Shown piece after piece: positions 23,051 through 34,056 of a DNA stretch of 64,000 nucleotides. This stretch comes from Pyropia yezoensis (lineage: Eukaryota; Rhodophyta; Bangiophyceae; Bangiales; Bangiaceae), in assembly GCA_009829735.1 (NCBI GenBank), contig CM020620.1:8510545-8574544 (forward strand). The letters run 5' to 3'. Numbering within the stretch: position 1 is the stretch's first letter; each line of letters opens with the position of its first letter. The notes below the pieces were generated by a model. It ran no database searches. It had not been told where the DNA came from and worked only from the letters and a program-made list of their open reading frames with translations. The position numbers were made by a program, and so were the translations under genes.

Positions 23051-25730
23051 TGGCGCGACTGCCTCCAGCGGGGTTCCCCCGCCCAATCCAAACGACCCGG
23101 CGGGCCAGTTGTGTGTGTGAACTGGGGGGCGGGCAACGCCGACTCGAGCTCACATGATCAGCCACGCAGTGTGGCCGCAGCGCAGGCGTGTGCTCCGCGG
23201 AGATGGCATGAGGTCCCGATGCGAGAGACAAGCATCTGTATCACGCTCCGTTTGGAGGGGCTGGGGGGGGGGGGGGGGGGGGAGGGGATGGGGAAAAAGG
23301 GGGACGCGCCGCCCGCGGCTGTGCGGTGTGGGTGCACGGCCGTTGCTATCCCGTCCGGGAGCCGACTGGGCACAGTTGCTTTGCACGCTCGTCTGCTGCG
23401 TCCACCGCATGACACCGTTTGCGCGGCCACCACTGTACGACCGAACGCTCTTGGCGGGAACGGAGCGGACGGGCTCCTGGCCGTCGCCGCCTCACAGGTG
23501 CAGTCCGGTACACCCCGCCGACCAGTCGCTATTCCTGCGTCACCTCTTCGTGAACGCGGCGCTCTTCCCACGCAGAGTCGTAGTCGATTGAGCCAGGTGT
23601 GACGCGGGGCATGGTGTGTCGTCGAACATGCAAGCGTGGTGAGAGGTGGGAAGGCGGCAGGGGGCAAAGGCACCAGCTCGTAGCTAGCAACGCCGTCGAT
23701 AACGCCACCGTCTGCAGGACGTCGAGGTTGAAGTCCACTCCATGCTTCGTGTATGCAGACGCACGCATGAAGAGCAAGAACAACTCCCTCATGCGGTCCT
23801 CATTTTTTGCTGTCCAGTCATTCGGAGGGCGGTGTCGCCGAGCTTCTTGCCCGTACGGTCTTCTCCCTTGCAGTTCATCTCCCATGGTGAGCGGACAGTT
23901 TCGTACTGCGTCGTCCCTGTACTGAAGGTCGCCCCTCTTCGTGTCCCGTAGCCACTACCGCTTTGGACGAGCCCTATTGGACAGAGCCACAGGTTGCCCA
24001 CGCAGAGTGCCGTGCGAAGCCCGCTGCCGCTGGCTGGGACCAGTGGAGGTCTTGTCTCCGTTTGCCATCCTGCATCACCGGCAACAGTCCTGAACTCAGC
24101 AGGCCGACCCCTGGACTCACCTCCAGCCTGACGCGGTGCCACCTACACGCAACCTGCCGTGCCCACCTACCTGGGCAGTGATGACCAGGAATGCCTCCAG
24201 CCGCCGGGGGGCGTTCTTCTGCTAGGGACAGCAGCCGCGGCGGATACCACCGAGCGACTCAGGAAGGATCCGTCCTCCAGTGAGGATGAAGGGCGATGTT
24301 CTTTGCCACGTTGCACGTTAAATTCTTGTGTGGGAAGATCCACCAAGTACGATTGTTCTTGTGGATTGTGCACGTAAAGCGCAATAATTTGGGCGCATAG
24401 CAGCTCTCTTCACCCCAGTCCGCCACCGCCACCACCACCGACCTGCATCCTCCCCCCTCCCGCACGACTCTCCCCCCCCGCGACGTCGCCACCTGCCGGT
24501 TCTTCTTTGCTACCAGCCCTGCCCAGTGTGTGGGAGGAGGGGTCGTGCCAGCGCCCGAGGGGGTGTCCGCTGCGGTGCGGGATGGAACTGCGTTTCGCCC
24601 CCTCTCCCGCAGCTTGCGCGGCGTGTCCGCCGAGCGCCTGCCCCCGTGGGGGCGGCCCGGGACTCCCTCCATCGATGATGAACGGCGGCCGTTTCCATCC
24701 TCCCTCACCCCCCCCCCTTCTTTTGACTGGTTTGCATCACCCGCTGCTGTTGCGTTTGGTCACCAGCCCATCCGCTCTGGGCGGCTGCGTTTGTTCCGGG
24801 GCATCGGTCCACCAAGGCGGGCAGTGGGAGGGAGAGGAGGCAGAGGTAGGGAGGGAGGCGAGACGGTGCTGGCTCTCTTGGCCCGGCGGTTGGTCCTTGG
24901 CGACGCCCACCGCGTCGCCCCGTATTTTGTCAATTCTCATTCTGCTTCCGGGGCGCTCTGACGACACGGGTTCCCGCCTCCCCCGCTGGGCACCTCCCCT
25001 TGTCGGCCCGCCCCCACGGACCTCCACGACGACCTTGGTGGGCCAGCAGGTTGCGCGTCAGGGCCGTTGCGGCACCGCTTGCAGGGGATATTCCTGGACG
25101 GTGGTGCCTGCGCTCCCTCTCCCACTGCGGGAAGGGTAGGCTGTGCAGCCCTCTGGGTATCACTATCTCTTATGCTTGGCGCTGCGCGGTGGTGGATCCA
25201 GTTTTGATTGGGGTGGGTCGGACGGCGGCTACCGCAGCCGTCGTGGGCTCGTTGGGGAGGTTCCCCACTGGCACCCCTGTCCGGGCGCTCCTGCCCGCCT
25301 GGCGGTACTGCTCCCCGGCAAGTGGGTGGCTTTGGGGGGGCGGTGTGGGTTGGTGTGGGACGGGGTGCACCGCGCGCACCCCGGGGTGTCCGCGCTGGTA
25401 GTAGTTTAGTCCAGGGATAGGCTCTCACGGCACGTCTGGCGAGCTTGTGGGCCCCCCACCCACGGGTCCGCAGGGAGGTGACACGTCGTTCCGGCGCCGT
25501 TTTTGCCGTCCCTTCCAAGCCGTCGTCCCATTCCTACGCAGCTGTGTCCGGCCCCCACCGCTGCTTTCCGACCTGCTGGTTGCTTGACGGGTGGTGTGCG
25601 GTGTGGGGGGGCGGTTGTTGCTGGGCAGTCGACCGTTCTGCTGGTGTCGCCCAGTTTCCCTGACTGGTGCCGCCGCCGCGCTTGTTACGCACCGTGTTGT
25701 GGCGGGCGCGTTTAAGCGCCTGCCGTCATC
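23051..25730. other. gene-free stretch upstream of the kinase
   Basis: Base composition is more balanced than in the preceding 4 kb. Short ORFs such as 23529-23885 (minus) look partly protein-like but have no recognisable family and no clear splice structure. No gene is claimed. The kinase promoter should lie in the last few hundred bases. Confidence 0.45.
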
Positions 25731-27766
25731 ATGGCACGTGTAGGTGTGTTTTGCGCAACGATGCGCGCTGTTGCGGAAACAGAGTGGAGCCCTCTGGGGA
25801 GCGGGGGGCGAGATGCGGTGAGGAGGCTGCCCACGGGGGTGGAGAGGGTGAGGCGGCCGTGGGACCCGGCAGTACGATGCTGAACGGGCGCTTGGCCGGA
25901 CCGGTGCTTCTCAGGGCTCCTCGGGGTCTTCACGAGGCGCCTCGTCTGGGCCTTGTTCGTGAGGTGGGACAGTGCGGGGTGGCCGCGTCCGTGCGAGCCG
26001 GCCCTGGTGTATTGCATTGGCCTTCTTGGCTACTGCGTGTCAGGGGCGCGACACGCCTCGCACACAGGCAGCAGCGTACTGCTGCCATTGGTTGGTGCCA
26101 ATGACTGACTTGTTCTTTGAGTCTGCCGGTGTCTTGTCCCTTGTTTTGCTCTTCGATGTTGTCCTCCCGCCCTATTTTGTTGCCGCGGTTGCGTCGCCCA
26201 GGACCGTATATCGTGACCGACACGCTGGGTACGTGCAAACGTTTGCTTTATTGGCTTGCTGGCGATTGTGTGTGTAGCCGTGCATGGATGAGGATATGCG
26301 TTCGGTTACGAGTGAGGTGCGGTTACGAGTGAGGGTTCCATGGTTGTGTGTATTGCATCTATTGGCCTTCCTGGGCCGGCACTCGGTGCGCGGAGTGGCG
26401 GTGCCCCACAATGGCTTCCTGGGATGCCGTGACGCTGACATCTGGTTCTTGTTGACGCTGCGCCTGAACGCTTGACCCCACACAACTCTCCTTTCTATCT
26501 TTTGACGCAGGTCAGGGTACCTTTGGTAAGGTGAAGCTTGCCAAGCACTCGGACACGGGCATGGAGTACGCCATCAAAATTCTGGACAAGGGGGATATCA
26601 AGGCCAACGAGCTCACCGTCAACGTTCGGCGGGAGATTGCTATCATGAAGGCGTTGAACCACAAGAACATTGTCAACTTGCGGGAGGTTCTGTCCTCCAA
26701 GAGCAAGCTGTACATCGTCATGGACTTGGTACGTGGCGGCGAGCTGTTTGACATGATTGAGCGGAAGGGCGAGCTGGACGAGGCGCTCGCGCGCAAGTAC
26801 TTCCAGCAGCTGATTGACGGTATAGACTATTGTCATCGACGAGGGGTCTGTCATCGGGATCTCAAGCCCGAGAACCTGCTGGTGGACGAGAATGGGGTGC
26901 TCAAGATCACCGACTTTGGCGTGTCTTCCATGAAGGGGGGCGTCGGGTCGGATCTCCTCTACACTGCCTGTGGCACGCCCTACTACTGCGCCCCCGAAAT
27001 CATCAACGGGGCCGAGGATGGCTATTCGGGCGTCAAGATCGACGCCTGGTCCTGCGGCATCATCTTGTACTTGCTGTTGACAGGTGTGTTGCCGTTCCAA
27101 CACGACGACATGACGCGGCTGTACGAGCTGATCAACGCGTGCAAGGTGCCGTACCCATCCTGGATGGGTGGGGACGCCAAGGACCTCATCTGTCACCTGC
27201 TCGTGAAGGACCCAGAGAAGAGGTACTCGTTGGAGGATGTGAAGAAGCACTCGTGGTTCCTCATCGACTACGACACTGGAGAAGCGGCAGGGGACTCGGG
27301 CCGGTCGTTTGGGTCCAGCTCGGACCGGTCCAAGTCGCGGACCCGCAAGAACTCGTCGAGCTCTGGTGGTGGCAGTGGTGGCAGCGGCACGGGCAGGAGC
27401 CGCGACCGCATCCCGTCGACAGGCTCAGGGCACGGCAACCGGTCTCGCGAGAGCGTGGCTTCTGGCGCGAGCAGCCGCAGTGCTCCCGGTGGTAGCGGTG
27501 GTGGCAACGGCGTCAGGGACCTGGCATCCAAGTACGATGGTCAAGACCTGGACGTATTTGTCAAGGACGCCTTGCCTGGCAAGCCCCAAAAGAAGATTGA
27601 CGACGTGGTGAGCAGGCTGCAGGACATTGACATTGACTGCGTGGACGACATGCAGGTGGTGGCCGAGATGATGGGGACCGCCGACAAGCTGACCAAGTGG
27701 CTCGAGGAGAACCCCAAGATCCCTGCCATCACAGCCATGCGCGTCAGCAAAATGTTTTACAGTTGA
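25731..27766 (+). CDS. SnRK/AMPK-like CAMK-family serine/threonine kinase, three exons
   Basis: Exons 25731-25743, 26202-26228 (27 nt) and 26511-27766 join in frame to 431 codons. The N-terminus becomes MARVGPYIVTDTLGQGTFGK, giving a complete glycine loop. Further landmarks are the AIK lysine (36), HRDLKPEN (Asp130), DFG (148), an activation loop LLYTACGTPYYCAPE (Thr165 matches the AMPK T-loop site) and DAWSCGIILYLLL. The kinase domain ends near residue 263. A Ser/Gly/Arg linker follows, then about 80 conserved-looking residues (DLDVFVKDALPGKPQKKIDD, LQDIDIDCVDDMQVVAEMMG, ITAMRVSKMFYS) that are not the NAF, UBA, AID or KA1 regions of SnRK3/SnRK1/AMPK. Kinases of this group phosphorylate Ser/Thr in energy or calcium signalling. 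Donors are GTGTGT and GTACGT, acceptors CCCAG and CGCAG. Exons 2-3 are firm; exon 1 is inferred from phase and family sequence. Confidence 0.88.
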
Positions 27767-28302
27767 TGAGGGTCGGCGGGGCGTAGCGATAACCGCACCT
27801 AGGTCAGCGCGTGTGTGAGTTGTGTGTGTGGTGGTGTGCGCGCTCCTTCCCCCACTGTTCTTTGGTTTCTATCAGACTGAGCTTTTTTCCCTTGGCGACC
27901 CCACCAGCAATGACTGTATTCTTGTTACACTGATCTGGTGATGGTGGCCGGCGGTCGTCAGGCAGCCTCTGCCACGAGCGTCTGCTACACGTGACGACCT
28001 TTTCGAGGCTACCGAACACGTGCAGTCAGCAGGGAGAATCTGTCACGCGCGTCTGGTACTCGTCAACGCCCGCTCGAGGCCGCCCCCCGTGCACAAAGGC
28101 CCGCCTTGAAAGGACGGTAGACGACATGAGCCGGCCACGCCTGGCGCCCCCAGGCACAGGTCAGTGGCATGAATGCGGCGGCCACCGGCGGGGCGGCCAC
28201 GGGCGACGACGGGTCCCCACAGGCGGCCAGCCCGACGCCACAGCACAGGCTCAACGCCCCGCACCACGCCGCGGCCCATCCGCGCCGGCCGCCGCCCTCC
28301 CC
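27767..28302. other. convergent 3' region, kinase and RPP14
   Basis: 3' flanks of two converging genes. ORFs here are antisense shadows. Confidence 0.5.
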
Positions 28303-28749
28303 TCACACGCCGCCCACGTCCATGGCCGCCCCCACACCGGGCGTCCCCTCCGCCGGCAGCGGCGGCGCCCACCCAATGCGGCGGCCCAAAACTCCACTCC
28401 CCATCCCCCACGCTGCCACCCCCACCACGTCCACACGCACCGGCCGGCCGGCCCAGTGGGTGGCGAGCGTCAGCGCCGCCCACACTCGCCGCTCCTCCCC
28501 CGCCCGCACTTGCACAACCGCAACCGCCTCGCCGGGGCGCTCCTCCGGTGCGACGGACAGGACGGAAAAGGCAAAGCGCGAGCCATCCGCGTCGCCGTAG
28601 GTGTTGGGCAGGGCGGCAGCGAGGAGGGCAGTCCAGTCGGAGGCCGAACTCGGGGGCGCTTGGGGGGGGGGGGTCACCACCCGCAGGCGCATGAAGGCAG
28701 ACCGTGGCTTGGTGGTGAGCGGGGAGGGGAGCGCGCTAGTAGGTGGCAT
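28303..28749 (-). CDS. RPP14: RPP14/POP5-family ribonuclease P/MRP subunit
   Basis: A 148-residue protein. From residue 20 it follows the Rpp14 pattern: FMRLRVV at the N-terminus (compare YMKVCLEF in animal Rpp14), then LLAAALPNTYGDADGSRFAF, VLSVAPEERPGEAVAVVQVR, VWAALTLATHWAGRPVRVDV. The last block matches the strand-helix-strand that ends Rpp14/Pop5 domains, with the conserved aLTL...G-x-x-v-x-x-x-V spacing. These small subunits assemble with the catalytic RNA of RNase P (tRNA 5' maturation) and RNase MRP (pre-rRNA cleavage) in the nucleus. Animal Rpp14 has about 124 residues, so the length fits. The start ATG at 28749 is the first in frame; one at 28692 is the alternative. The gene is divergent from RPA12, with about 400 bases between start codons. 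No intron seen. Confidence 0.7.
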   Translation of the reverse strand: MPPTSALPSPLTTKPRSAFMRLRVVTPPPQAPPSSASDWTALLAAALPNTYGDADGSRFAFSVLSVAPEERPGEAVAVVQVRAGEERRVWAALTLATHWAGRPVRVDVVGVAAWGMGSGVLGRRIGWAPPLPAEGTPGVGAAMDVGGV

Positions 28750-29152
28750 TGTCGCCGGTCTTGGTGAGTCGTGGGCGCCGGGCAAGGGAGTGCCGGAGGA
28801 GAAGGTGACAACACAAGAGAGACTCTCCGGGATGCATCCGGGTGTGCACAGAGCGAATGCCACCCGAGTAAACAGTTGAAAAAAACGTATTTACACAACT
28901 GAAATTCACATCTTGATCCGACGACGCACGCACCGCGCGACGTCGACCGCGACTGTGACCGCAACGCGCCCTGCAACGGGACGCGCATGCCCCCGTGTCG
29001 AGCCTGCCGTTTCATCCCCCCACCCGGACACCAGCGGCGGACCAGCTGCTAGCGACGACCCCAATACCCCCTCAGCAGCTGCGCTCTCGCCCCTCCTCTC
29101 CCATTTATTCTGGGATACCGGCCTTCACCTTGTTTTCGCGCTGCGTGCACCC
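28750..29152. promoter_or_regulatory. bidirectional promoter region, RPP14 / RPA12
   Basis: 403 bases separate the two divergent start codons. An AT-rich island at about 28870-28910 contains an inverted CAGTTG/CAACTG pair around an A-rich core and is the likeliest shared control element. Confidence 0.5.
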
Positions 29153-30163
29153 ATGGACATGTCGTCAGAGTTTTGTGGCGCCTGCGGCGCCGTCCTTCTC
29201 CTCGGTGCTGGCGGCTCGCCCACGTGTGACGTATGTGGCTCATCGCTGCCCAGCGGGGAAGCCATTGGGGGACTCAAGCTGGTCACCCGCCGCAGGCTGG
29301 CACCGTCCGAGACGCTGCGCCAGCTGACCGAGGCCGCCACGGATGTGGGCGGCGCCCAGGAGGCGGTGGTACGTTGCGGGTGCTGGGGCATGAGAGGCTT
29401 GTGGGGGGTGGCTTGATTCAGACAGAGTGGCGTGTGCAGTTTGACGGCGCAGTTGGTGGGGGGGGGGGGGGGGGGGGGGTGGCTGCACTGGCGCTACGCT
29501 GGGGAGCTGGAATGAGGGGCCTGTCCGACTGGCAAGCGGTCGGGAACGGAGACTGTCTGTGAGGGGGCACCATTGTTCGTGCCTCATATCCCATGTGTTA
29601 TGATGACTGGTGCGCTGAATGCTTTTCTGACCCCATGGCCACCTTGCATGCGTGGTGCTGCGCCGAGTGTCGCCCCCGAGGCTGTCTCTTTCTCTTGATG
29701 CGCATGTACTTTCTTTCTGACTGGCCGACGGTTGCTGGTGCGGTGTGAAGATTAGCGAGACGTGTCCTCAGTGCAAGAACGACAAGATGTCCTTCCATAC
29801 AGCGCAGCTACGGTCTGCCGACGAGGGCCAGACCATCTTCTACACTTGTCTCAAGTGCAAGTACGCGGCCGTGGAGGGTGCTGCTCGTTGCTGCGTGCGA
29901 GAACGACAGGGGTTGTGCAGTGAGCGCCGGTTGCGTGGGACGCATGCTGGGCTGGGCTCTCGCTGGCGCTGGTTGACCAGCTGGTGTTGACTGCAGCCGG
30001 CATGGTTGACGCGTGCGGTGCACTCTGGCGGAAGACTGACTGAGCTTTGATGGTGCGTCGTGGCTGGCCGTGCTTGGAACTGCTGCGCCATCCTTCTCTG
30101 CCCCGACGCTGCGGTTCCCTTTCTATTGTTCCACACAGATACAAGTTCACCCACAACTCCTAG
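29153..30163 (+). CDS. RPA12: RNA polymerase I subunit RPA12 (zinc-ribbon protein), three exons
   Basis: Exons 29153-29368, 29751-29860 and 30139-30163 join in frame to 116 residues; yeast Rpa12 has 125. The N-terminal zinc ribbon shows FCGACGAVLLL and TCDVCGSSL. The C-terminal TFIIS-type ribbon shows ETCPQCKNDKMSFHT, then LRSADEGQTIFYTCLKCKYK and FTHNS, with the acidic Asp-Glu pair that reaches the polymerase active site. RPA12 supports RNA cleavage and termination by Pol I in the nucleolus. Introns are 382 and 278 bases, with donors GTACGT and GTACGC and acceptors GTGAAG and CACAG. The last exon is only 25 nt but supplies the expected YKFTHNS end, so the model is firm. It is divergent from the RPP14-like gene; both products act in rRNA production. 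Confidence 0.93.
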
Positions 30164-30856
30164 GACTCTTGCGGCCGCCTTTGGTTTCGTTAGCCACCAT
30201 CTGCATGCGCAAAACGACCTCTACAACTCATGGGCGCCATGGTGCCGCAAGGGGCCCAAGTCGCTCCCCGCAGCCTCCCTGTCGGTGCCGATGTCAAGGT
30301 AGCGACAGCGAGGCGGCGTCTGTCGGTGGCTTGAGTGCTGGTGCGGTTTCCTTGGGGGCCGTCGCAGTGACCAGGTCCATCCAGAAAGTGCAGTGGGAAG
30401 CGACAGGGCGAACGACAGGCATCGAAGTTATCCTGGTGGGGAAAGGATGGTTGAGCCCCCGGGAAACACTATATCATTCTATGCATGTATTAGGCACAAG
30501 TCTTTCCCTAAGCATGCCGTTTAAGTCAGCTCCCGCCCCAGTCTATAGGAGTTAGAATGGTCCCATTCGTGGATATACTGGACAGGAAAGGTAGTCTCAT
30601 CTAAGTGAAGTTCATGACGAAGACAGGTGCCTACAAGTCATCCTGTCCATTGAACTATTTACTGTCAACCAGACGCAATCTGGATGCTCCTGCCGCTTCG
30701 CCTGCAGCATCTCGCCGGATCTGCACCCGACGAAAGCCCGAGCCCGGAACGCCCGGGTGTCTGCTCGACATATGCGCGTCCCGCCGCGTTCGGACAGCCC
30801 GGCGTCGAGTCGGGGCGTTTCTCGGGAGCGCATCTGAGACGTTCTGTGCAACCGAA
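30164..30856. other. gene-free stretch
   Basis: AT-richer than its surroundings, with no supported gene. It lies between RPA12 and the first copy of the long direct repeat. Confidence 0.5.
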
Positions 30857-31360
30857 CCGTCAGTGCTGGATAGTGGCGTCACTGCCGCGTTCTTACATCA
30901 CAGATGCTCCCGAGGACAGCATACGTCATGTTCTCTGCTCTGGTGTACTCTCAACGGCGTTCCGTTATCGATTCGTTGTCTCATTGAGAGGGTTTCCTGG
31001 GCGTTTCCTGGCCTACAATGTATATTTCCTGGGCCAAAAAACCAGCATAAAAACCGGGTTATTGTCCGCAGGAAACGGTCCGCGGCCGACGCCGCCGACG
31101 CGGTGCCGACCGCGATCGCCAGCCCAGGCTGAAAAGTTGCGCACCAGCTGGCACCGCGTGGCGGCGTGGCGGCGCCGCGCCGCGGTGGCGGCGTGGCGGC
31201 GTGGCGGCGTGGCGGCGTGGCGGCGTGGCGGCGTGGCGGCGTGGCGGCGTGGCAGCAGCGGTGGCTGTGGAGGCGGCAACGGAGTCGGCTGGCCTCCGCC
31301 CCCACCCATCAGCAGCAGCACCACCCCCACCTCCACCACCACCACCACCAACCCCACCAC
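30857..31360 (+). repeat. long direct repeat, copy 1 (LTR-like candidate)
   Basis: Closely matches 35786-36200 in the same orientation: about 3% mismatch over 270 bases, then both enter a GTGGCGGC 8-mer tandem array (longer here) and a shared GGCTGTGGAGGCGGCAAC-type block ending in CCACC repeats. It contains GCATAAAAACC, a TATA-like box. The two copies bracket the copia fossil, so an LTR pair is possible, but TG/CA ends and a target duplication were not found. Confidence 0.75.
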
Positions 31361-32139
31361 CGACCACTGCCGACGGCGCGCCGCCGCCGCCGCCGCCGCC
31401 GCCACGGCGTCGGCCGCCCCCCCCCACACGTTGCGGACGGCGGTGGCAGCGGTAGCGTCGGCGGGGCGTGTCGCCACGGCACCGCGGCCCGCGCCGGCCT
31501 CCCCCGGCTGCGTGGCCGCGGCGGGCGGCCGCCCCGCCCCCCACCAGTGGTGGTGGCGGCGGCGGCGGCGGCGGGCGTGGGGAAGGCCCGGGAGAAGGCG
31601 GGGGCGGGGGGCGCCCGTCGACGCGGCCCAGTGGATTGGGCCACCCGCACGGAATCTCTCCACGCCTCGCTCCGCGCAGTGTTCCTCAGGAACGAATTCC
31701 GGCAAGTGCCGCACACCTGTGGAAAGTCTGGTCGCTACAGGTGAAGCGTCAAGAAGGCGTGACAGTCCGTATCCCAGAGGCAAACAATACTATATGTATG
31801 TGTACTTCTGAGATAAGGCCTGTCCAAAGGCCGGCCGACTGCCCGCGGCGGTCTGTCGGGTCACTCATAAAGCACACAGGATCCGCCACCCCTCTCTCGT
31901 GCGCACTCGTGGGAGTCCCCCTCCCAGCAGCCCCGCACAGGGCAGTGCACGGTGGCGGGCCAATGTCAGAACGGCACTGCGGTATCTACCGTGCACTGGC
32001 ACCAACCTAGGCAGGCTGGCGCCACCAGAATCACCTCCCGTTCGACCACGCCGGCAAGGATTAGATATCCTGCCGCTCGTCCCGCCAGGAAATCGCCTTG
32101 GCCGTCACACCAACAGATGTGACTGCCAGAGGCACGTGC
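31361..32139. other. gene-free stretch
   Basis: CCACC and GGC simple repeats up to about 31600, then unremarkable DNA. No gene supported. Confidence 0.5.
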
Positions 32140-33520
32140 GGGCGGTCTCACACTCCCCCCGGCCCCGTGGTCGGACGGGGCGTGGAGGCCAGCGGGGCAC
32201 GGATGATCCACTGCTCCACTGGCGTGTTGTCGACGCCAGTGTCCAGGAAGCGTTCGAGGGCATCGTTAGACTTGGCCTTGGTAAGGCCGTCTGCCATGTT
32301 GTCCTTGCCTTGGACGAGCCCAACGTTAGACATGTCCTGTCGATCGTGTGCCCCCCGGGCGGCAGCGACATCGATGAGGAGACGCTTCTCTGTCGGGTGG
32401 GAAGTGCGGGTGATCACGTCAGACATTTGCTTCGAGTCGATGAAGATGTTAAGGGGGATGCGGCAGTTGCGCAACTGCTCCAGGTCGTCACGCAGAATGA
32501 AGGCCTCGTCGAGGCAGGCGGTGAATGCAAAGACTTCACCCGCCATGGCAGAGCGCACGATGCGCCGGCTCTTGCGGCTACCAAAACTAAGCACGTGGGA
32601 GTTGCTAACTAAGCACGTGGGAGTTGCCCGTCGCGTCTCACAGCAAGATGAGGTAGCCAATTTGCGAGGAGTAGTCGGCATTGGTGGCGAAGGATGCGTC
32701 AGCGTACGCGCGGATGCGCAGTGTCTTGATGTCAAGGGGCATGTAGGACAGGACGCGATCGCGGTTGACCTTGGCGCGCTCAACGAAGTTGTTGTACGAC
32801 TTGATCGCCGCACGACCTTATCCCGCCTCGCTAATGTGCACCAGCTGGTTGATACCGCAGGCCAGGTCCGGCTGCGTATGCGCCATCCCGGCCAAGCTGG
32901 CCTGGGAGGAGACAAACTCCCTAAACGACGCCGCGATGGCCAGCATGGAGAGGTTGTCCACGTGCTCCAGCTGGCCGGCCGCAAAAGTGCTTGGGCGGCT
33001 TGGCCACTGCGCCAGCCGGACGCAGACAAACGCACCGTTGTCCCATTTGCGCTCCTTGGCTTGGAATCTGGCCAAGGTCTTCTTGGTCAGCTCCTGGAAG
33101 CGCTCTCGTCGCCGCCGTTGAACAGGTCGTCCACGAAGGCGCCGGTCATGCCCTGGAGCATTGCAGTGGCGCCACGTAACGTGCCTTGGGCTGCTCCTCG
33201 GGGGTGTTGAACTCCTTGAGGGTGAAGACGAAGCGGCCCTTGATGACGTTGGCACCCGGCGGCAGGTCACACCGCTTAGTCTTGCGGAAGGCGCCACGGT
33301 CCTCCAACCCCTCCGCTTCCTTGCGGGCGGCAGTCCTAAACCGGGCGGTCTTAAGGCGGGCGTCGCCCGGCGGCATGTCCACGGTGAGGTAGACGGACGC
33401 GTGCTCGTTGGTAAGCCCGGGCATCTCCGGCACCTGATTGCGGTGGCGCATGGCCTCGGTGCCGGCCTGGTGCACTTTGCATAGCAGCTGCTCGCCGCGG
33501 CTCGCCGCGCCAGCCGCGGC
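32140..33520 (-). mobile_element. Ty1/copia pol fossil (RT and RNase H parts), broken
   Basis: Minus-strand sequence encodes the start of a copia-type reverse transcriptase (AARKEAEGLEDRGAFRKTKR, GRFVFTLKEFNTPEEQPKAR), a later RT/connection part, and a copia-type RNase H (ISLNIFIDSKQM-like context, TSHPTEKRLLIDVAAAR, KDNMADGLTKAKSNDALERF). Order and strand agree with one element. It is broken, with several breaks, and lacks recognisable gag and integrase. It abuts a GATA-finger gene on its 5' side. Age cannot be judged without a tied LTR pair. Confidence 0.8.
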
Positions 33521-34056
33521 GACCGTGCCGCCGCCCCCCCCCCCCGCACCCCCTGGACGATGATGACGATGGGCCGCCTCCACGCCGTCCCCCCCCCCCC
33601 TCGTCCCCTCCATTCCCCCACCCCCCCTCCTCCGATGAGGACGCGGCGGCCGCCGCGGCAGAGGCCGCGGCGGCGAGAGTCTCGCGCCCGGCCCGCGGAC
33701 GGTCGTGTAGCGGGAGCCCCCCCCGGGCGGCGGCACCCGCCTGATCGTGAGCGTCCCCTTGTGCAGCCGCACCCCACACGCGTTGCACAGGGAGCGCGGC
33801 TCACCCGCGCCAGTGTACCACAGCGGCGTCGCCGTCGCCGCGCAGTGGACACACTTGTGGGCGGGGGGTCCCCGCCACCACCGCCCCCGCCGCCACCACC
33901 GCCCCCGCCGCCGCCACCGCCCCCGCCTCTGCCTCTGCCGCCACCAAAGGAGACGGATGCCGCGGCCGACGCAGACGCCAACGAGCCGCCGCCGCCCCCC
34001 CCGCCCCTGCCACCGGTCGCCTTGGCCGCGTTGGCCGCCGCGGGGGGGCTCGTCAT
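33521..34056 (-). CDS. GATA-type zinc-finger protein, 3' end replaced by the copia fossil
   Basis: A GATA finger is encoded at about 33763-33857: KCVHC, TPLWYTGAGEPRSLCNACGV, then RLHKGTLTIRR. Spacing is C-x2-C-x18-C-x2-C, as in plant and fungal class-IV GATA factors, which bind GATA DNA sites in the nucleus. The start ATG at 34056 opens MTSPPAAANAAKATGG and a Gly-rich stretch; the finger is in the next frame, with the change in G/C repeats near 33865-33930. After the finger's basic tail the same open frame passes into copia RT sequence at about 33500, so the original C-terminus is not visible. Either the gene was cut by the insertion or this is a captured finger. Confidence 0.55.

Noticed and set aside
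23529-23885. Minus frame with VDFNLDVLQTVALSTALLA
   Set aside because: Looks partly real, but short, with no family and no start or splice support.
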